DNA of 64,000 bases from contig JAAONU010000016.1 of the NCBI GenBank assembly GCA_012932295.1, positions 31,185,290-31,249,289 of the forward strand. The letters are read 5' to 3'. Made by a program: the position numbers and the translations under genes. The notes below the pieces were generated by a model. It was not told where the DNA came from, ran no database searches, and saw nothing but the letters and a program-made list of their open reading frames with translations. This DNA comes from Cyclina sinensis. Taxonomy: Eukaryota; Mollusca; Bivalvia; Venerida; Veneridae. Positions 1 through 11,637 of this stretch are shown here, piece by piece. Within the stretch, counting starts at the first letter, position 1. Each line of letters begins with the position of its first letter.

Positions 1-1691
1 TGGAAAAATGAGCTTTTAGCATCATTTTTGGTAGGCATTTTCTTCGTTTGATTTAGTATGGTATAAGAGAAATGATAAATATCAGATCCCATTAAGAGTT
101 TCAGGGCTGATACCTCGTTTATGATTAACATTCTTGGGTAGTGTACTATTGCCTTGGAGATTCACCATTTAGCAAATGGACCTCAAAACAAAAGAGGTGT
201 TCCTCACACACCCAATTACGTTGTGAAATATAATGTTCTGGGTTCAGTTGTTTTTTCAGTCATTGGTCAGAAAATGTTTCCAAAGGGTAAGCCCCATTGA
301 ACTTGACCTTTGATCCAGTGGTTGCCAGCTACACAGTAATCTCCAAATCAACTACCAAGTATCTTTATACATACAAATGTAAATCAATATGCCCTTACAT
401 TTTCGGAGGGGCGAAATTAAAAGAAGTTAAGCGCTTTTTTTCAAGTTTTGTGGAAGATTAATGATTTTGAAATTATGTAAAAGTAGTGAAATTTTTAATG
501 TTGGGTTGGGTCATTTATTCTTATATTCGTATTTGTGTTCTAAAATATTGATTTAAAAGCATTTAATATTTTGAAATCTGAAAATTCTAGAAATATCTGA
601 AAATATTGACACCAGAAAGTAAAAGGTACCCGTTGACAAAGTTGCTTATATTCTACGTGTGAAACAGGCTGCCATGGTCGAGACAGAAACCTTATTTTGT
701 ATGCAAGAAGTACTGTTTAAAGTTTTAACAGTGGATTAAAAATAACAAAGGACACTTTATGGGTTTCAAATTGTTCAGGGAATAGATTTCTATGCTTATT
801 ATTGATTGCTGCAGCAAAATGAAAAACGTTTCAAAATCTGCGATTCCAGAAAATTACCTGCCCAATTTGTCGTCTCATTGTACACAGTAATAAAGAAATT
901 CCGACAAACATAAAAGAACTTTTTTTACACTTCTTCTGAAACCACTTGTCTAGGATTTAGATATTTGACGTCATTGTTCAGAGCATACATTGGTGAAACT
1001 ATACCCCTGCTTTTGGTCGAGGTTTCTTAACGTTGTTAGGGTTTGGTCTCTAAGCAGAATACTAAATATGTATAATGATAATGGACCGTAGTGGCCCTTT
1101 CATGTTCCAATTCCTTGAATATTTTTTGAACGAAATCCAAAATAATCGTAAATGTTTCTGCCAAAGGGTGACGTTTTCAGTGACAAGCAAAAAACCACTG
1201 AACTAGACATAAATGTTAGTTCTTGAATTTTTTTAATAAAAAATCAGTGCCGCAGTAAAGAATTATTTAGCATTAAGAGAAACGTGCCAAGGATACCCAT
1301 TTTCGATCTCTTAAATGTTCAGGTTTCAATTTCGTTGTGTAAGACTGTTTTAAGCTGTGAAGAAATATTAAGTTGATAAATCGCCAATCAAATGTTCGAT
1401 CCATCTTTTTTTCATTAGAATAGTCGGTTTCAGCATAGATTTTACAGTTTTGCTAATACGAAAGAGCATAATTATGTCTAACATAATAGACAACCCATTT
1501 TGTATATGTAAAGATTCAACTTGTTGCCGCCTAAATATAGTGTTTTAACAGCACCTTACTCTTTTATGCACACAGCAGATACAGATAAAGAAAAAGAGTT
1601 TTATCACAGACAAGTTTTCAAGAAACAGAAATAATGAACTGTAAAAATGTTTAAAGAAGAAAATCGTTGCTTTAAGACGCTATCCTCTGTA
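1..1691. other. Flank downstream of the tetraspanin gene
   Basis: This AT-rich stretch lies 3' of the tetraspanin stop codon and should contain its 3' UTR. I see no coding exon, RNA gene or clear repeat. I could not single out one polyadenylation signal with confidence. Confidence 0.4.
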
Positions 1692-1757
1692 TCACCATTT
1701 GGACTTCTGGTACAGTACCTGCTGTCTCAGAGTACGTGCCACGTACATGAAATACAT
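1692..1757 (-). CDS. Tetraspanin exon 6 (end of TM4, cytoplasmic tail, stop)
   Basis: The acceptor (ATTTTCAG) is followed by 21 codons and TGA at 1694-1692. The peptide starts MYFMYVARTLRQQ and ends KSKW. It continues TM4 in phase 0 and supplies a basic tail. The exon is too short to appear as a long ORF; it was found by looking for a phase-0 continuation of the 2570-2439 exon. Confidence 0.85.
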   Translation of the reverse strand: MYFMYVARTLRQQVLYQKSKW

Positions 1758-4700
1758 CTGAAAATAAGACATTGTGATAAAAGAGATTGTGTATTCATCG
1801 GAAGTTTTTGTGGTCAAAATAAGCTCATTTTGAATTAAGCAACAACTATGTTTTTAAAAGATATACGATTCGTTAGCTTAATCGTACCCAGTAAAACTTC
1901 TTTACAACGATAACTGATAATGCATAAAATTATTTGCTCATAGTTACGGGACACTTTATTCGAAAGTCATTCTTAGGAGTACTTATTTACACCGTTGTAT
2001 GTACTTTTTTAACGGAACAAGCTAATCGCGAATCTTATTCTTAAATAACAGCCACAGAAATCTAAAGTCGCAATTCACGAGTGCATTCATATGGTCACGT
2101 GTTTTTTCTCACGCGGTTTACTACATTTTTATCAATGAACAGCTGCAATACTTACAAAAGTGTAAGTTGCTAAATTCTCACGAGAAAATAAAATCATTCG
2201 TTATCTTTTCCTTTACAAAACATTTTCGTAAGACAAATACAACCGGATTTCGGATACACTTCTTACAAATACAACCGGTGATTTCGGATACACTTCTTAC
2301 AAATAAAACCGGTGATTTCGGATACACTTCTTACAAATACAACCGGGGATTTCGGATACACTTCTTACAAATACAACCGGGGATTTCGGATACACTTCTT
2401 ATATGAAAATGACGAACAAACAAAAGTTATTAATTTACCTGCGGCAACAGTATACCAAGTAGAACGCCACCTATCACCATCGCATGGTCGTTGATAAAGA
2501 CCCCAACCGCCTTCATACAACCGATTTTGTATATAGGATTGTGCTTTGTTGATTCAGTAAGAATGCCGGCCTGAAAACATCAAAATCAGCTTAAATTCCT
2601 TTAACTCTCACGTGCATCGATTTTGTTAAAAATGTAAGTGCTTTGGATAGTGTTAACTTTTTTCTACTTTTATTAACAATAGCTAAGTACATGTTTGCTT
2701 TTAAAAAAACATACACATGTCTATTATAATTTGAAAGTGACATATTGTTTTTTCACGTTAAGTTTAGGTACTCTACACAATTTCTATGGTCCAAAACTAT
2801 TGTGATGTCGATAATAGCACTTTGCATTCTTAGACGGCCCATGAAATAATTGACTCTGAGTAAGTCTTATTCAACAACAGACCAAAACAAAATACCGAAG
2901 TAGGAAAAAGACTAAAAGGAATGTTCTATTTTACCGAAATGATGTATGTGAACATTTAGCCTTAATTTGAAAAGCGTTTTCTTTGTCTGTATTTTATTCG
3001 AATAGGCATGAATCAACTTTAATTCAATTACATAAATGGAGTTGTATGTAAAATTGTCATCATAGAGAAAAAAATATATCTGGAAATACTTGCTTTATTT
3101 AAAGCCATCACATCTCTTCCACACAAAATATTTTTCATTTGACCCTGAAACGAGGGAGATTTGAGGCAACGCTATATTTTTGTTCAAACGTAACATAATC
3201 AGACATCAAACAACACGTGACATTTGTCACTAGAGAAAGTAACATCTGGATTGTCTAGTATTCTGTAATGATTTAAAGACGTGCTTTTAGCCAGTAACAT
3301 CTTTTCTCAAAACGGAATTCTTTTACAGTTGTAAAGATCTGGTTTCGTCTTTTCATTTTTTTCTCTGGCAGTGCTTTTTTTGTTTCCTAGAGTAGCAGGA
3401 TTCTTTGTTAAATGGATGTTGGAATAATCAGTTGATTGAATAAAATTAAAAAAATCATTTGTCAAGTATCTTTAACAAAATGGGTATTCAAATATTTAAA
3501 GAGTGCATGTACTGATAAAACGATAGAATGTATCATAATGTTTACGCTCGGAATTTTGACCAATGAAACATCGTGTTTTTTTTAATTTTTATTTTAGTTT
3601 TTCTTTTCTTTTCATTATATCAAACTTGTGATATATTACTAGAAGAATGCATACGTGTACCTTAAACAATATATAAATGTTTTAGTTATTTAAGCTTCAT
3701 AACAATTTAATTTTGAACTAAGTAAATACACCTGACCACTTGAAAATAACGCTGCTAGTTGTACAATTGACCTTTTGTCAATTATATTCGGTATTGTACT
3801 TACAGACTGAAGCTTACAACAAGAAGGAGGTACTGAACAGGCCTCTGGATAGTCTTGGTGTTTTTGTGACGAGCTGAAGTTACATCGGAAATATTCGTTC
3901 TCATTCCAGTCCAGAAATCCATCATCCGTGTCGCTGAATCCACAACATTCCAACTGAGATACAATGATAAACAAATTTAATAAATTTATAACATCAAGCT
4001 AAAAAGACAAATATCATACCATACCATATTATTCCACACCAACCCACAAGTAAAAGTTTTTGACCATGACTTTAGAGACACGCCTCTTACAAAGAAAGTC
4101 GGTATTTATGAGCTATAGTTGGTCCGAGTATCAGTAGCCTTATGATCATTTCTTTATTTTCATTGCACAATCCATCTGATACATGGGAATTTAGACGAGG
4201 GCGCATTTTATAAGAAAGAATGAGTGGCACTTTACTATAGGGTTAACGCACGTTTTTTCGTGTCATAACAGACTCCCGAGGGATTCTGCAGATGTTATAA
4301 CACGAAAAGACGTGCTTTAACGCTTTTCTAGCATAAAATGATCTAGAAAAGGCATGTTTACGACAAAAAAAAACCTAAAAAAAAATAAAATAGTACAGTC
4401 GCCTTTAGGTTGTTATGGATACGTGTTTTAAATATGCGTTCCAGGGCGACACATCAACATGTTTCAACCTGTCGAGCGGTCATCTTGAAACTTAAAAAGA
4501 TAATGTATACAAGGCCAGCCATTGATTTTATCAATAATCATTAATGTTTCGTCGACATTCCGACCTGCAAAGTTACATAAACTGCCGATTTGGGGAAAAA
4601 AGAGGGATCCATTATTTACAAAGGCACTGTAACGCGCATAACTGAAAACGGGTAATCACAGCGCGTGAGCGCGAGAACTTCCTTGTTTACACACCTTTTT

Positions 4701-7700
4701 GCTCTCGTTAAAACATAGGCAAAACGGGCTAAAACAAGCGATTTTATGTTAGAATAATAGTTATAAAATGATATTTTTTTCTCATACTTTCGAAATATGT
4801 TTTTTATCTTATACTTCTATTTCATACTTGCAAAATATGCGTTTAGTTAATACTTGCTTCTTTTTTCATACTTGCAATATATTCTTTATTTGATATTTGA
4901 AAAAAAAAATACTTTTATTTCATATTTCATATTTGCAAAATATTCTTTGATTTCATATTTGCATAATATGAATTTATTTCATACTTGCAAAATATTCTAT
5001 TGTTTCATACTTTACTTGCAAATTATGTTTTCATTTCATATTTGCAAATTATGTTTTAATTTTATACATGCAAAATATGGTATTATTTTATATATGCAAA
5101 CTATGCTATTATTTCATAGATGAAAAATATGCTTTTATTTCATACTTGCAAAATATGCTTTTATTTCATACTTGCAAAATATGCAATTATTTTATACATT
5201 TAAAATATACTTTTATTTCGTAGATGCAAATGCAAAATATACCTGAAAAAATATATATTTCATACTTTTATTTCATACTTTTTTTTCGGTGACATTTTGT
5301 TTAAAGACTGTCATACGCTTTCGGATTTAGTTACTAGTAACCTGTTATCCGGGTATACCCTGTCTGCCTGTGTCAAATGTACTTGTAAAATAAAATGATT
5401 AAATTGTTTTAGAGAAATATACTAATGTTTTTATGCTGGCTGACATTTGCTCGAAAGGATGACATTTTTGTGTGTTTTTTAATTTAATTCTAAAATGATA
5501 CATTTGACATATTCGAAAATATATAATTACGTAACGACCATATTGACATGTGTTGTTTGAATTGTGGCACAGCAATTATTTTATTGTTTGCATATACTCA
5601 CTGCTTGAAAATTTTATCCATGTAGAAAATGGAAGTAATTGCAGCTTGAGGCAAACTACGTTGTTTAATTAGTGAATTTAATAAAATAAAATTAATTTGT
5701 GTTAACTTATTTGCGGTACAAACCGTTTAAATTTCGAAACATAATGTGTGAGGGAACCAATGCTTTTTGAAGGCAGCAGTCACTTATTTGGGAACCAATC
5801 AGTTGTGAGGACATCACTTACATGTTACACTTACATGTGAAGTATCCAGTCTGTTATGAGGGAAGCAACCAACAGCAGGTGAATTGGGGAAAAATGTAAC
5901 ATGTATGAGACCTCACAACTGTTTGAATGACGCCTGACGTCACTTGTTCTTGTCCAGGAGGTCACAGTTATATGAAAGGTTTTCACTATTGTTTTACAGA
6001 ATAACATTAAAACTTATCCAAGTGACGATCTGTATCGAATAAAACATTAAAAAAGAAAGAAAGAAAGAAAGAAAGAAAATTTGAGTAGTAATTATAAAAC
6101 ATAGTCACTGCCCTAACAAATCTCATTTTGAAATGTATTGATGTATTATCAAGTCTTAGCTTAAGAAATGCAAACGATAAATCAGGAAATGTCAAAATGA
6201 TTTAATTATATTGCATTTAGTTTCTAAGGGCAAATTCCATATTTACTCACCCCACTGCTACAAAATTAAGTGATAAGGTGTGGGGGGAGGGGCACTGTTA
6301 GCTTACCGACTTTTGCATATTGTCTATAAAGTTCTTCATGTCATCGTCTTCCACAATTCCATATTTCCTGATGGCATCCTTAAAAGTTTTTGTCGGAAAC
6401 AGACCCAACTGTTCTTTTGCATTTGGTACAAAGTAGAACACGAAAATAAAGATGATGAGAATGACTTCTCCAAGTAAGAATAGGGTTAGGATCCAGTTGT
6501 ACTGTGAGAAAAAGAAAAGAAAAGCTATAAATAAATGGTCTAATACTTTTCATCTTCGTCAAGTATTACAGTTAACGTGTTCATTATTGCAAAAGTCTTG
6601 GCTGATTAAGTCGTTTTTAGTTTTCTTTTTAAAAGTATTTTTACTTATAATACATGCGCACTTTATCTTGTATATGATATATTTTTTTCCCTGGTTCTTT
6701 TTGCCTCATCCCGCTGCATAACAATGGTTTATTGTCTTTCTCTGTATTCTGTGATAAGTTTGAGTTTAAAGTTTCTTTTGAATGTTTACCTTTAATAATC
6801 ACTTAACTTTCAAAGACATTAAAGGTAATTTGCATTTTTTTCTAACGACGATATTTGCTGACCTTTTATTTTCAAATTTTTTAAGCATACTAGTATATAT
6901 TCAAGAAGTTTACCTTTAAGCCGTCAAAGTGAACAAAAATGACACAATTACAAAAAAAAATTACATATACCTGGTACATGCCTGTATATTACATAAACGC
7001 TTGTTTATTATTAACAAATTGTTATACAATGATGACTTTTCCAAAGCAGGCATCAAATTTGTTCATTATTATTCCTTCAGACATTTTGACACTTAGAAAA
7101 TGTTCATTTGGAATAAATGACTATCCACCTTGTTATGGTCCAGTGCACACTGCCCTTAAATTGTATACATACAGCCTCTGACAACTGAGTCAGGGGATCG
7201 ATGCTTTGGCTCGGTGGTTATAGCATTGGTTTTCGATGCGCGGGGAGAGAGGTCTTGAGTTCGAATCCCACTTTGGGTCGTCTTTTCCAAGACTCATGAC
7301 ATCTCTCTATTACGAGCTTTCATGTCCTTAAGGGGCTTAAAATGGTTCAACAACACTTTATTTGAAACTAATAATTATACTGCATTCAGATAACATGTTG
7401 TTTTTGTTGAGTTTTCGAATGACATATCGGGTAATAATTCTTTCAATATCATTCAAACTTACACGATTTTAAAGAAAATATAATCCTCCAGACTCCAGTG
7501 TATGCCTCTTTAATTACTAACTCTAAAACATTACTACCATCCGAAACATCAGATGATCATAGCGAATCTTTTAGGACATTTGATGCATCACAAGTAATTT
7601 ACTTACAGCTCGAAGACACCAAGTATATTCACGGAGAGCACCAAGCCATCCGAAAAATGTAACAACTACTGTAATAGAACCGGCTGTGCACATCAGCGTT

Positions 7701-10082
7701 GATGGATCAAAGAAAAAGTCAATCGCATCATGCACAGTTTTGTGTTTTAACACAAGAATGTACGCGCCCAATGACGTCACAGCCAGAGCCAGAATCTGAA
7801 ATATGGAACCAGGCCATCAGAGGTTTTATAAGAAATGAAATTATGGCAAATAGATTATGTCTGATAGAAAACTAAGAAAGTTATGCTTAATATTTGTATT
7901 TCAATTTCATCAAATATTTTTTTAACATCATTCTATGGCTAGTTACCATAGACAGAGGAGTTAAAATTTCCTTTTAGTAACAGGGCAGTAAATGCCAATT
8001 AGGTGGAGATTTACCACGAACACTGCATTAGGAAGGGTAAATAGAAAAAATGGTTCAGATTACCAAGCTTGTAACTGGTCTCTCCCTTTTTATTGTTCTC
8101 AACCTGTCCCATTAAAGTTTTCACATATTACCTCTAATCGTTATTATTTTGGTAGCTGTTTCTTGTTTGACTTAGCGTTTTGTTTATGATGTTGAGAAAA
8201 TACTTCAGCCGTAGCAGACCTATACATGTACTTCTTTTAAGCCGTTTAAAATGGTTTCTGGATTAAAGACACCAATTTATTTTAGTTGGATTGTGACAGG
8301 AGTTATTCTAACGTAATTTGCTCTCAAGACATCACCTATGAGAGGAACAGTAACTGTCATTACAATCGGTGTAAGCATCTTTGTCGTATCAGTACGTCTG
8401 TTCACACGTTAATGCATTGCAACTCGGAAACCGTTCGAACCCCGAAAACGCCCTGACCACTGAACTGTCGAGGTCCAAGGTTTCTCTGTTTACTAGAGGT
8501 TTTAGGCATCTCTATGAATAAAGCGTAATACTGGTCTATAATTCTAATGATAACTGACTTATCATAGGAACAGACTTACATATATATATATAATATTTGC
8601 TCAGATATGTAGGCCAAAGTTCTGTTAAATGTCTTTTTTTATCTATATTAAAATAATCTACTGGTATTCAGAGTTGAAAACGTTGCTTATGACGAATGGG
8701 ACGATATAAGCTTTTAAAGTAATTGCAGTATTTGATCCTGTGACCAGTTGTAATTTACAAATATATTCAAACGGAAGTGTGCTTCCGTCGTAAAAACTGT
8801 TTTGTATAGAAATATATTTGCTTCACTTTTTTTTATAATAGCCCGGTTTTATTTGCATACATATGAGCTGAATATACTTGGAAGTCTACCAATAGTGAGT
8901 GTAAATCATTAACCAATAAACTTGTAGATAAAACACTTCACTATTTAATCTCGTTCATTTTTGGCATTAAGTTTAATCCCAGTGATTTATGATGAATGTC
9001 TTTAACTGATAAGCTACAAATAACTTCCCGATCCAGAAGACAAGAAGGTAATATGGTGATCCTCGATAGTTCAGTAGTTAAAGCGTTCGCCTCCGACTCG
9101 GAAGGTCACGTGTTCGAATCCTAGCACGAGTGTGCCTAGGGGCAAATACGCATTAGTCACCCAAGACTCAATTTAGCAAGCTGTAAATGGGTACTATTTA
9201 TGAATGTTACTGACCCTAGATGTCTTAAACCGAACGGTTTTATCAGGGTTGGTTTCTCTAAGGTGTTTTAAATTAGTTCGTATTTCTGTCGTTATCGAGC
9301 CAAATAAGTATCAATAATATGTTAAACAAATAAGTAAAAATAAATAAATAAAAACAGATTGAATCAATAAAGAAAAGAAAGAGTTTTACAGAAGGAGTGA
9401 TTGCAGACTGAGGTGGTTCCAGCTGACTGTATTTACTTATCAAGACGTTATAATTTACGATTTTGACTTCATATTTTGAAAGACAATGTCTATCTTCTCC
9501 GAAGGATTTTGCCTTTCAGAAGTATTTTTAAATGAGATTTTGCTGTGTGCAGTTTGCCACTAAATAGTACTTGCGACCTGGATGGTCTTAACTCTACCAA
9601 GGCGTTTCAGAAACAATGTGGCATAAAAATCACGTCTAACTCCCCTGCTTGTACTCATTTGATAGATAGATGAAACAAAATTAAAACATGGACTAAAAGT
9701 GTTTTCTTTTCTTGTGTTTTACGCTTTTGTTAAGTTTGTGTATCGTTAACTTTAATTTTATATATCCAGTTTCATTTAGATTCTGTAAAATATGCATGGT
9801 AACATGTCCTGAAAAACATTGTTTTACGTCAAACTGGTACGGCCAACTAGTTCTATGTTGAATTTCTATCGCAAATATTGACTTAGGAAAAGAAAGCAAA
9901 TAACGGGTTGCGAAAACTGGCAGGTAGTTAAACACAGCGTAAAAAATCTCAAACCGTTAAGGTCATATTTGCTTCCCTATTGTTCATATCATTGATCAAT
10001 TTTACTTACCCATATGATAAAATTCTCAAAGAACAGTGTATACTTTAAACAGACGCTGACAGCAGAACTTTTCCGCGCCATT
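1692..10082 (-). CDS. Tetraspanin, six coding exons (about 267 aa), possible frameshift in exon 1
   Basis: Four-pass membrane protein of the tetraspanin family, which organises membrane microdomains by binding partner proteins laterally. Coding exons on the minus strand are 10082-10010, 7795-7607, 6501-6307, 3953-3804, 2570-2439 and 1757-1692, all with AG/GT junctions; exons 2 to 6 are phase 0. Diagnostic motifs, in order, are the N-terminal CLKYTLFF, the GWLGALREYTWCL end of TM2, a TM3 of the LFLLGEVILIIFIFVF type, LECCGF (the CCG motif) and PPSCC in the large extracellular loop, GC before TM4, and a short polar tail ending in KSKW. The loop also has two extra Cys (RC and AC) and an NFS glycosylation sequon. 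I see seven loop Cys, an odd count. Total length is normal for the family. Exon 1 ends in phase 1 as written, while exon 2 needs phase 0 (see the finding at 10019). Subfamily cannot be assigned by eye. Confidence 0.93.
2237..2402. repeat. 34-bp minisatellite, five copies
   Basis: The motif CGGATACACTTCTTACAAAT begins at 2251, 2285, 2319, 2353 and 2387, an exact 34-bp period. Copies differ at few bases, so the array is young. It lies in the last tetraspanin intron, ending about 37 bp from exon 5. The ORFs here are repeat translations, not genes. Confidence 0.95.
2439..2570 (-). CDS. Tetraspanin exon 5 (end of large loop, most of TM4)
   Basis: 132 nt, phase 0 at both ends, acceptor TTTTCAG and donor GTAAAT. 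It encodes KIGCMKAVGVF followed by the hydrophobic MVIGGVLLGILLPQ, the usual Gly-Cys then TM4 transition of tetraspanins. Confidence 0.92.
3804..3953 (-). CDS. Tetraspanin exon 4 (large extracellular loop)
   Basis: 150 nt, 50 codons, phase 0, acceptor TATCTCAG and donor GTAAGT. It encodes LECCGF at the start and VPPSCCKLQS at the end, which are the CCG and PxSCC motifs that form the loop's disulfides. Two further Cys and the sequon NFS lie between. Confidence 0.95.
4241..4322. repeat. Short foldback hairpin (~29-bp arms)
   Basis: The arm at 4242-4270 is an imperfect inverted copy of 4294-4322; both carry a GTTA(T/A)ACGCACG/CACGAAAA-type core. The loop holds the palindrome CTCCCGAGGG. It resembles the larger foldbacks at 13.1, 51.1 and 55.4 kb. 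It lies in a tetraspanin intron. Confidence 0.75.
4772..5287. repeat. AT-rich minisatellite, ~25-bp unit
   Basis: About 20 degenerate tandem copies of a unit like TTTCATACTTGCAAAATATG fill this intronic stretch. Spacing is about 25 bp with indels. The open frame at 4854-5123 is only this repeat read through. Confidence 0.9.
6053..6079. repeat. (AAAG)n microsatellite
   Basis: About 6-7 tandem AAAG units in a tetraspanin intron. Confidence 0.95.
6307..6501 (-). CDS. Tetraspanin exon 3 (TM3 and start of large loop)
   Basis: 195 nt, 65 codons, phase 0, acceptor TTCTCACAG and donor GTAAGC. It begins YNWILTLFLLGEVILIIFIF, a third transmembrane segment with the conserved Glu, followed by an acidic amphipathic stretch ending DNMQKS that leads into LECCGF. 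Confidence 0.95.
7195..7340 (+). mobile_element. tRNA-derived SINE-like head
   Basis: The stretch contains a pol III A-box-like segment (TGGCTCGGTGGTTATAGC) and a B-box-like segment (GAGTTCGAATCCC) about 50 bp apart, as in a tRNA. The T-stem does not pair properly and no clean cloverleaf forms, so I call it a SINE or tRNA relic rather than a tRNA gene. It is intronic, antisense to the tetraspanin gene. Confidence 0.65.
7607..7795 (-). CDS. Tetraspanin exon 2 (end of TM1, small loop, TM2)
   Basis: 189 nt, 63 codons, phase 0, acceptor ATTTCAG and donor GTAAGT. It starts ILALAVTSLGAYILV (TM1), then has a short loop, then GSITVVVTFFGWLGALREY. The last is the Gly-rich TM2 end and its conserved LRE turn. 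Confidence 0.95.
9055..9270 (+). mobile_element. tRNA-derived SINE, probable
   Basis: A tRNA-like head carries an A-box-like ATAGTTCAGTAGTTAAAGCG and a B-box-like GTGTTCGAATCC, with CTCG/CGAG ends that could pair. It is followed by a non-tRNA tail through about 9270. The anticodon arm is not regular. It lies in tetraspanin intron 1. Confidence 0.65.
10010..10082 (-). CDS. Tetraspanin exon 1 (N-terminus), one base out of frame
   Basis: ATG at 10082 opens MARKSSAVSVCLKYTLFFEN, the standard tetraspanin N-terminus with palmitoylatable Cys and CLKY. The donor GTAAGT starts at 10009. As read, the exon is 73 nt (phase 1), but exon 2 requires phase 0. The 5-A run at 10019-10023 is the likely cause; see findings. 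Confidence 0.85.
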
Positions 10083-11374
10083 TTGTAAAAATGTATATCC
10101 GAATATAACTCGGTTATTAACAAAACACAAAATTTATTTTTCTTTGTCAAATCTCGAATACATTGTATTGAAATATCCGGACATAATGTACACTAAATGT
10201 CTTATCGAAGTTGAAAATGTTCACAATCATATTCGAATCCCTTCAATAACAGCATGTCTCGTGTTATCTTTTGTTTGATAAATAGCTGAGTTTAGACCAT
10301 ATCTGTGCTGATAAGATAAAAGCCCAAACAAATACTCATTAAATGAACAACAAATCGGTTTCGTTTCATATCATTTATTTTCACAAATATGTACACTAAA
10401 GTATAAAGGTAAAAGCTATGTATTGAGAGTTATTGATAAAAACAATCATCGACATGTATTCATCTGGAACTAAAATCTCACTTAAATGAACAAAGAAAAC
10501 ATCAAATGCCATTTCTTCACAGTTTGACTAACTTAGATTGATCATAGGATATTGAAATTCTATCAATAAACAAGAGATATTGTAAAAAATTATGTCCTCT
10601 ACATAATAAAAAAAACACCAGGAATGCAACGCCTTTTCCCGACCCAATACACGTCGGACCGAATTATACGAACGGAACACAGAGTGGTAACAACCTAGCG
10701 AGCCTCCTCGATAAAGAACACTTAAAGCTACCTTTAACGACCGATGATATTCTGTAACACGCCATTCTTAAAGAATTATTTAACAAATTACGCTCATTTC
10801 TTGATTATCAAACTTGTTTCGTTCTTTGTTCGACTATCTTACATAAAAAGTCACTGAATATTCGAGAAGGAACGGGCAACCCACTTATCTCACACTAGTA
10901 GATGAAAAAGTGTGATTACACCTCCAGCGAGTTGACATTCATTTTAGGGATCAGGATCATGCGGCACTGTTTTTCTGAAAAAGTCTAAAAAAATCATGCT
11001 AATATGTATCAATATTCAAGTTCTGTATTAAGTTGCATTAGGACATAGGTGAAAAGCGTATCCTTAAGTTGATCCTGAAGTGCCCTCATAGCAATGTTAA
11101 ATCCCATACCCATATCAAGAAATGCGCCCCCACTCCTACTACCCAATATTATAGTTCCGGGCCTGATAAAATGTATTTAAGTGGATTTAAAATGTTTTTT
11201 TTTCTGTTTCAATGCGTTTCACCTACGTTTTTTAAAATGACTCACATTGGTAGTTTTGAATAAGAACCATTATAAAAACTGAATTATGAATCATTGCTTA
11301 CCCTTGGCTATTCTTTTTGAATTTTTAAAAGATTGTCAGATGCGACAAGTTTTAAAGTATATTTTTACACACAT
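10083..11374. other. Tetraspanin upstream region and 3' flank of the LamG-PAN gene
   Basis: It must contain the tetraspanin promoter and 5' UTR and the 3' UTR of the next minus-strand gene. I see no coding exon or recognisable repeat. Confidence 0.4.
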
Positions 11375-11637
11375 TCATAGTTCATATAACAAAGAATCCG
11401 GAAACGAGACTGTTATTGGCGACTGTGGTCCGATTCTACATTCATATGCACCGCCCCACTGCAGCGCAACAGAGAACGAAAAACACAATGGGTGCTGTCG
11501 ACAGTGATCCGAACATCTCAATATGCTTGACACTTGAACAATATCGATAATATCCGAGTAAAACTGGAAGGTCACATTGGTACCCGTCAAAGTAAAGTGC
11601 TGGCATACATCTGTTATTAAAGTATAGGATTCAGTAC
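11375..11637 (-). CDS. Protein A exon 3: PAN/Apple-like domain
   Basis: 263 nt, acceptor TTTCTAG, phase 1, stop TGA at 11377-11375. The Cys pattern is C-x29-C-x3-C-x5-C-x14-C, with LRCSDHCRQHPLCFSFS at the core, which matches the helix-linked disulfides of PAN/Apple modules. Its length equals that of the paralogue's last coding exon exactly. Confidence 0.88.

Noticed and set aside
2167..2494. ORFs with repeated FGYTSYKYN-like units
   Set aside because: They are translations of the 34-bp minisatellite in a tetraspanin intron.
4854..5123. 89-aa ORF rich in Phe, Leu and Ile
   Set aside because: It is a translation of the AT-rich ~25-bp minisatellite.
7200..7275. tRNA gene
   Set aside because: A and B boxes are present but the T-stem and acceptor stem do not pair; it is better explained as a SINE head.
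9061..9130. tRNA gene
   Set aside because: The anticodon arm is irregular and a non-tRNA tail follows, as in a SINE.
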